Of a DNA stretch of 9,196 nucleotides, positions 5,977-9,196 are shown piece after piece (the first letter of the stretch is position 1; each line of letters opens with the position of its first letter). A program made the translations under genes and the position numbers. The notes below the pieces were generated by a model, which saw only the letters and a list, made by a program, of their open reading frames with translations, did not search any database and was not told the DNA's origin. Source of the stretch: Candidatus Njordarchaeota archaeon (lineage in GTDB: Archaea; Asgardarchaeota; Njordarchaeia; Njordarchaeales; JAHKLH01). Where the stretch lies: assembly GCA_029856635.1 (NCBI GenBank), contig JAHKLH010000051.1, positions 1 through 9,196 of the forward strand, read 5' to 3'.

Positions 5977-6556
5977 AGAAAAAATCATAAAACTTCTGAA
6001 TGAAGTGAGAGATAAGCTTGAGAAAATAGAGGAACTACTAAGAGAAATTTTGTACGATTTTAGGGGAATGAGAATAGCATTTGAAATCACATTTGGAAGA
6101 TGGGGAATCCTAGTAGGAAGAACTATGGAAATTGTCTTTACGCAAATTTTCAGAACAATAAGTCAAAAGGGAGGAATAAAAATTAATACTCTTGAAATAC
6201 CACCATTAAGAGACATAGAAAAGCTTGAGAAGAAAGGAGAATTCGAATTTGAAATTTCTGGAATCGATCCAGAAGGAACACAATGGTTAATAGACGTGAA
6301 ATATCGCTTTGTCTTCAAAAGAGATGCAAAGAGAGCAATAAATGCGGTAAGGAGATGGCTAAAGACATCAAATAATAAGCGATTTGTATTTTGTTTAATT
6401 GTTCTAATTGGACTTGAGGAAGGCGTAAGAGAATATTTGGAAAAAGAAATCAAAAAACTAGGAGGAAAAACCATTATTATCGATCCACCAACAGCAAGAA
6501 AACTCATTGAGTTATTCGCCGAACAAAAAGTACCAATCTATGAAAGTGAAATATAA
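5969..6556 (+). CDS. Coiled-coil plus PD-(D/E)XK nuclease-like protein
   Basis: This encodes 195 residues from ATG 5969, overlapping pyrE by 8 bases and so co-translated with it. Residues 1-30 are a charged heptad-like helix (EKIIKLLNEVRDKLEKIEELLREI), a likely coiled coil for dimerisation. The rest is mixed alpha/beta. FEFEISGID (92-100) followed by WLIDVKYR (106-113) supplies acidic residues and a D109-x-K111 pair in the arrangement of the PD-(D/E)XK nuclease core. E54 in an upstream helix could be the further acidic ligand. The layout is like archaeal DUF3782-type proteins, predicted nucleases with an N-terminal coiled coil. There is no transmembrane segment. The target (DNA, RNA or none) is unknown, and the operon link to UMP synthesis is unexplained. 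The nuclease reading is motif-based inference; the gene itself is well supported. Confidence 0.75.
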   Translation: MHEEKIIKLLNEVRDKLEKIEELLREILYDFRGMRIAFEITFGRWGILVGRTMEIVFTQIFRTISQKGGIKINTLEIPPLRDIEKLEKKGEFEFEISGIDPEGTQWLIDVKYRFVFKRDAKRAINAVRRWLKTSNNKRFVFCLIVLIGLEEGVREYLEKEIKKLGGKTIIIDPPTARKLIELFAEQKVPIYESEI

Positions 6557-6597
6557 GATATCAAAAATCTTAGTCATAATCAAGCAAATTTTTATGA

Positions 6598-6606
6598 TTT
6601 AATATT
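6598..6606 (+). promoter_or_regulatory. TATA-like element of the 449-residue gene
   Basis: TTTAATATT in a T-rich stretch after the operon would start transcription near 6626-6629. That would favour TTG 6634 over TTG 6622 as the start of the following gene. Confidence 0.35.
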
Positions 6607-6621
6607 TTTCATGACATAATT

Positions 6622-7971
6622 TTGGGGAAAGCTTTGAATAATAAACGGATTAGCGACATTATTCAGCGCAAAATCGGTGATTTGGGAAAATTCCTTGGAT
6701 ACTACGAACCTATAATTCAGTTCTTTGTTCCAAACTTTATTGAACTTTTGAAAGCAGGTGATAAAAATCCAGACACCGAACTCTTCTTTATCGCGCGAGA
6801 TATTCGACCAGTAATTGTCTTTCCAGATTACTCAGAAATTGAATTCATCGGAAAACCAAAAATTATCTCATTAGTAGAACCAGAGAAAGGAATCAATATA
6901 AAAATTTATTTTGTCCCCCTTTCATATACGCTAAATTTACCAATGTTTAGTATGCACATGCAACAAAATTTTGCTATTCTTTATGCGATAACTGGCGCGA
7001 AAACACTTATTCCTTCAATTGTTGCAAAACATTTTCCTGGCGGCGAAATTTCGGAATTCTCTATGAAAAAGTATTTTGAGATTCTTAGGGAAACTTTTCC
7101 AAGAAAAATGGGAGGAGATAGTTTTGGAATATTTCCGTCCACAGCATATACTTATGGATACGGAATTCCAGTAGTACTTGATAAAATCCTTGAAGTCATC
7201 TCTAGGTTTCTAATAGTTTTATCTCGCATAGGAACTACTCTATGTAATGTTGTAACTTTTATTGAGAGGTATAAAGCATCACTAAATGAGGAAACAAAGA
7301 AAATACTAGAAAAATACGGAATAGATCTCACTGAGCCCGCAGGTCCAGCTATTCCCTTCTTTACCTTAGAAGAAATACCCATAACGACCATGCAAAGAAT
7401 TGAAAAAATGATAGGTGAACCACTAAGTGAAACTGAAAAAGCTTTCACTTTCATCTTAATGACTGATGCAATAATTAAAGCTCTCTCACATACTCTTACG
7501 CTGGATCACATTCCATTATTTGGAGTAGGAGCTTCAAGAAGAGGTATTGTACTTGCTCCCCTATTTCAGGGAGAATACATAAAAAATCTACAAAAAATGA
7601 TTGAAGATAATGAAATAAAAGCGATTGTTTTAGCTTACACGTTTATCAAATTCACTGAATTCATTCAAAAAAATTTCAGCAGAATATTCTCACTAGATGC
7701 ATCCACGTTTTTCCTAAGAATTTACGATAGTATAATTAATAGTTTACCAACATTATCCCAAGTGAAGAAGAAATTAAAAAAGGAAATAGCAACACACATT
7801 CTCAAATGCTTTGAAAATTTCGTTAATTCATGCGAATCAATTCCATTCCATAGCTACGATCTATTTATGGATTGGTTTAATAAAATAATTGAAACAATTA
7901 AACTAATGATATCATCGGAAAAAAGATTAAAGAAAATCAAAGACAAGATAGCAAAGATTAAAAAAGTGTGA
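6622..7971 (+). CDS. Conserved-looking protein of unknown function, 449 residues
   Basis: I do not recognise this protein. It has 449 residues from TTG 6622. TTG 6634 (445 residues) is at least as likely: GGGG at 6624-6627 lies six bases before it, and the TATA-like element at 6598-6606 would start transcription after 6622. There is no ATG option near the 5' end. The N-terminal part (about 50-130) alternates strands, including FFIARDIRPVIVFPDY and IKIYFVPLSYTLNLP. From about 185 on it is mostly helical. The hydrophobic stretch at 187-215 (VVLDKILEVISRFLIVLSRIG) is amphipathic rather than a clear membrane span. GASRRGIVLAPLFQGE near 297-312 is a glycine-rich, possibly functional loop. The C-terminus is very basic and helical (EKRLKKIKDKIAKIKKV). 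It is probably soluble, with nucleic-acid or protein contact through the tail (inference). Codon use resembles its neighbours. Confidence 0.8.
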   Translation: MGKALNNKRISDIIQRKIGDLGKFLGYYEPIIQFFVPNFIELLKAGDKNPDTELFFIARDIRPVIVFPDYSEIEFIGKPKIISLVEPEKGINIKIYFVPLSYTLNLPMFSMHMQQNFAILYAITGAKTLIPSIVAKHFPGGEISEFSMKKYFEILRETFPRKMGGDSFGIFPSTAYTYGYGIPVVLDKILEVISRFLIVLSRIGTTLCNVVTFIERYKASLNEETKKILEKYGIDLTEPAGPAIPFFTLEEIPITTMQRIEKMIGEPLSETEKAFTFILMTDAIIKALSHTLTLDHIPLFGVGASRRGIVLAPLFQGEYIKNLQKMIEDNEIKAIVLAYTFIKFTEFIQKNFSRIFSLDASTFFLRIYDSIINSLPTLSQVKKKLKKEIATHILKCFENFVNSCESIPFHSYDLFMDWFNKIIETIKLMISSEKRLKKIKDKIAKIKKV

Positions 7972-8346
7972 TATTTCACAATCTTAATTTACGTATTAGT
8001 TAGTTTTGGTACTTAATTTGGTAATTTTTGGAAACCTAAGTTATGATTGTTGTAATACAAAAAAGCTTCGAATACTACAATAGAATAATGATTAAAGCAA
8101 CAATTAACGAAAATTAAATAAAACTATGGTCGAAACTGCTTTAGAGCATTCCAAAATTGCTCACGAATATCAATTTTCTCTCAGGATACATCCCGAGGAT
8201 ATCTTCTAGCTTAGCTTTGATTAGATCCTCTTTCATTAAAACTCAAATCATTTGAAAAAATTTAACCTTCACATCCTCACTACACTTTATTTTAGCCCGT
8301 GTTATTGCAGTAACATACAAAACAATTTCTGGTTATCTTGTATTAT
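7972..8346. other. AT-rich intergenic region, no intact gene
   Basis: This 375-base gap between convergent genes has T runs soon after the 449-residue gene (AATTTTTGG near 8026), a plausible end for its transcript. The minus strand holds a 31-codon ORF at 8141-8236 and another short open frame between it and the PaREP1 gene. I see no RNA fold, CRISPR or repeat array. Confidence 0.5.
8141..8236 (-). pseudogene. Possible gene remnant downstream of the PaREP1 gene
   Basis: This 31-codon ORF begins MKEDLIKAKLEDILGMYPER and ends in VSNFGML. It is protein-like in composition: a charged amphipathic helix, then a hydrophobic strand. It has no Shine-Dalgarno and stops abruptly. The helix-turn-strand order is reminiscent of the start of minimal nucleotidyltransferase (MNT) domains, which often pair with HEPN-type proteins, but the glycine-serine motif of MNT is absent. 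A chance ORF is equally possible. Confidence 0.2.
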
Positions 8347-8853
8347 TTAGTTTATTTGAGCATCAATTCTAACTCCTAACTTCGATATATATTTAAGAAG
8401 CTTTTTTATCAAAACATTTATTCTTCTAGCATACATTTCGAACAAATCTGATGGAATAAAATTACGATAAAAATTAGCATGAAGTTTCTCTGCTAAAGCC
8501 AAAAGCTCATTTAATTCATAATCATTTGTCTCCCTTACTATAATATTCATTATCTCCCAATAATCTCGATGAGTATAATGTGGAACTTTTTTAACCTCAC
8601 CAATGATATTTAGAAGCGATGTTACAGCACCCCATAGCTTCTCTGAAGATTGCACAATATCTCCTTTGTTCTTATATTCTTCAGCTTCTTTCAAGTAATT
8701 CTTGAAGAGATAAATGTATACTTTTATTCTCTCTGACGGATCAAGCTCCTTCTCCACAAGTTTTAAAATTAGCGTTTCAACATCCATATTAAGTTTTCGA
8801 GCTAAGTTAATAAGCACACTTGCAATAGGCTCTTTTAAAATTAATTGAACCAT
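8347..8853 (-). CDS. PaREP1/PaREP8 family protein
   Basis: This encodes 168 residues from ATG 8853, set by a strong Shine-Dalgarno (GGAGGT at 8864-8859, five-base spacing). Residues 1-36 look like a small ribbon-helix or helical N-terminus (LILKEPIASVLINLARKLNMDVETLILKLVEKE). Then comes the family core: LDPSER at 37-42, YLKEAEEYKNKGDIVQSSEKLWGAV at 53-77 (whose GD..Q.SEK.WGA part is diagnostic), a histidine-containing loop (PHYTHRDYW, 91-99), and LHANFY at 124-129. PaREP1 proteins were named for multicopy repeats in Pyrobaculum aerophilum. They are all-helical, abundant in thermophilic archaea, and as I recall grouped with HEPN-type folds. Their function is not established, although HEPN relatives include RNases. 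No canonical R-x4-6-H catalytic motif is clear here. It stands alone, with its own promoter-like element. Confidence 0.88.
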   Translation of the reverse strand: MVQLILKEPIASVLINLARKLNMDVETLILKLVEKELDPSERIKVYIYLFKNYLKEAEEYKNKGDIVQSSEKLWGAVTSLLNIIGEVKKVPHYTHRDYWEIMNIIVRETNDYELNELLALAEKLHANFYRNFIPSDLFEMYARRINVLIKKLLKYISKLGVRIDAQIN

Positions 8854-8858
8854 ATTAA

Positions 8859-8864
8859 ACCTCC
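8859..8864 (-). promoter_or_regulatory. Shine-Dalgarno of the PaREP1 gene
   Basis: GGAGGT on the minus strand lies five bases before ATG 8853-8851. A TATA-like TAATATATT at 8907-8899 would start transcription near 8875, upstream of this site. Confidence 0.65.
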
Positions 8865-8898
8865 ATTAAATCTCTCAAATAAAAACCTTACAGCATCC

Positions 8899-8907
8899 AA
8901 TATATTA
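8899..8907 (-). promoter_or_regulatory. TATA-like element of the PaREP1 gene
   Basis: On the minus strand the sequence reads TAATATATT. It is placed so that a transcript starting about 26 bases downstream keeps the Shine-Dalgarno in a short leader. Confidence 0.4.
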
Positions 8908-9196
8908 CCAAAAAAACTCTATAGTTCCAAAAACATAGGTCTTGTTTTATACATGCAAACCTCAAATATAAAAAATTTTGAACCAACTCTTAGCACTCTT
9001 AGTGGCACGCTCTTGACGACTCTTCTACGCTTTTGAGTTTTTCTGATTTCATTGTTTGTTTAATCATCAAATTTAAAGCGGGTTTATTGATTCCTTAAGT
9101 TGCACGCAGAAATTCAAGCTACCCATTCTTCAAATTAAAACCAAACAAAGCAAGAAATTCCTCAAATGAAAACGTGCAAAAAAGTCGTCATGAGTG
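8908..9196. other. AT-rich region with no supportable gene
   Basis: The only sizeable plus-strand frame (8845-9036) starts inside the PaREP1 gene and has a low-complexity, asparagine/leucine/threonine-rich product with no ribosome site, so I do not call it. On the minus strand a frame open from the window edge stops at 9130-9132 (about 21 codons, ending CLVLI). It could be the tail of a gene beyond the edge but has no recognisable content. Confidence 0.4.

Noticed and set aside
5667..6507. Minus-strand ORFs inside pyrE and the nuclease-like gene
   Set aside because: Serine/threonine/proline-rich shadows of genes with firm plus-strand motifs.
7152..7454. Minus-strand ORF of 100 codons
   Set aside because: Shadow of the 449-residue gene; no start signal or recognisable motif.
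8845..9036. Plus-strand ORF of 63 codons at the right end
   Set aside because: Asparagine/leucine/threonine-rich product without Shine-Dalgarno; it starts inside the opposite PaREP1 gene, and its first bases are the complement of that gene's start and Shine-Dalgarno.
8908..9196. C/D box RNA on the minus strand (TTGATGATT near 9070)
   Set aside because: A C-box-like TGATGA is present, but no CTGA D box or closing stem follows at a suitable distance.
1..9196. CRISPR arrays, insertion sequences, attachment sites, integrases
   Set aside because: No regularly spaced repeats, no terminal inverted repeats around a transposase, and no duplicated tRNA end were seen.

Overview
The window looks like a piece of an archaeal chromosome. 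The evidence is a tRNA-Trp gene with a 15-nt intron at the archaeal 37/38 position and an encoded CCA; AT-rich TATA-type elements upstream of several transcription units; Shine-Dalgarno sequences of the GGTGAT/GGAGGT kind; and archaea-rich families (PaREP1, archaeal-type OMP decarboxylase). The DNA is AT-rich, yet the tRNA stems are almost entirely G-C, which suggests a thermophile (inference). PaREP1 fits that. I cannot name the genus. An Asgard, Bathyarchaeia-like or other Thermoproteota-related lineage is possible but unproven.

Layout. Bases 1-630 hold the 3' part of a four-helix membrane protein with a possible roadblock/longin-like cytosolic part. Bases 672-732 fold into a candidate single-hairpin H/ACA guide RNA with a K-loop and an ACA box. 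Bases 815-1219 encode a small soluble protein, possibly roadblock-like. Bases 1339-2103 encode a DUF72 protein that appears to start at an ACG codon behind a good Shine-Dalgarno. A quiet zone at 2104-2608 holds the tRNA-Trp(CCA) gene on the minus strand and two short inverted repeats. Bases 2609-3229 encode a six-helix DUF998-like membrane protein.

Bases 3412-6556 form a tight four-gene operon with overlapping genes: a LarA-family nickel-pincer racemase with all key catalytic residues, pyrF, pyrE, and a coiled-coil plus PD-(D/E)XK-nuclease-like protein. PyrE and PyrF catalyse the last two steps of UMP synthesis. The racemase and the nuclease-like protein have no obvious link to that pathway, so the operon composition is itself an observation. 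A 449-residue protein of unknown function follows at 6622-7971 under its own likely promoter. The right end (7972-9196) is sparse and decayed-looking, apart from a well-formed PaREP1-family gene on the minus strand (8347-8853). A 31-codon ORF downstream of it may be a gene remnant.

I saw no CRISPR array, insertion sequence, integrase, phage module or defence island. The points most worth following up are the ACG start, the H/ACA candidate, the imperfect splice motif of the tRNA-Trp intron, and the larA-pyrF-pyrE-nuclease operon.
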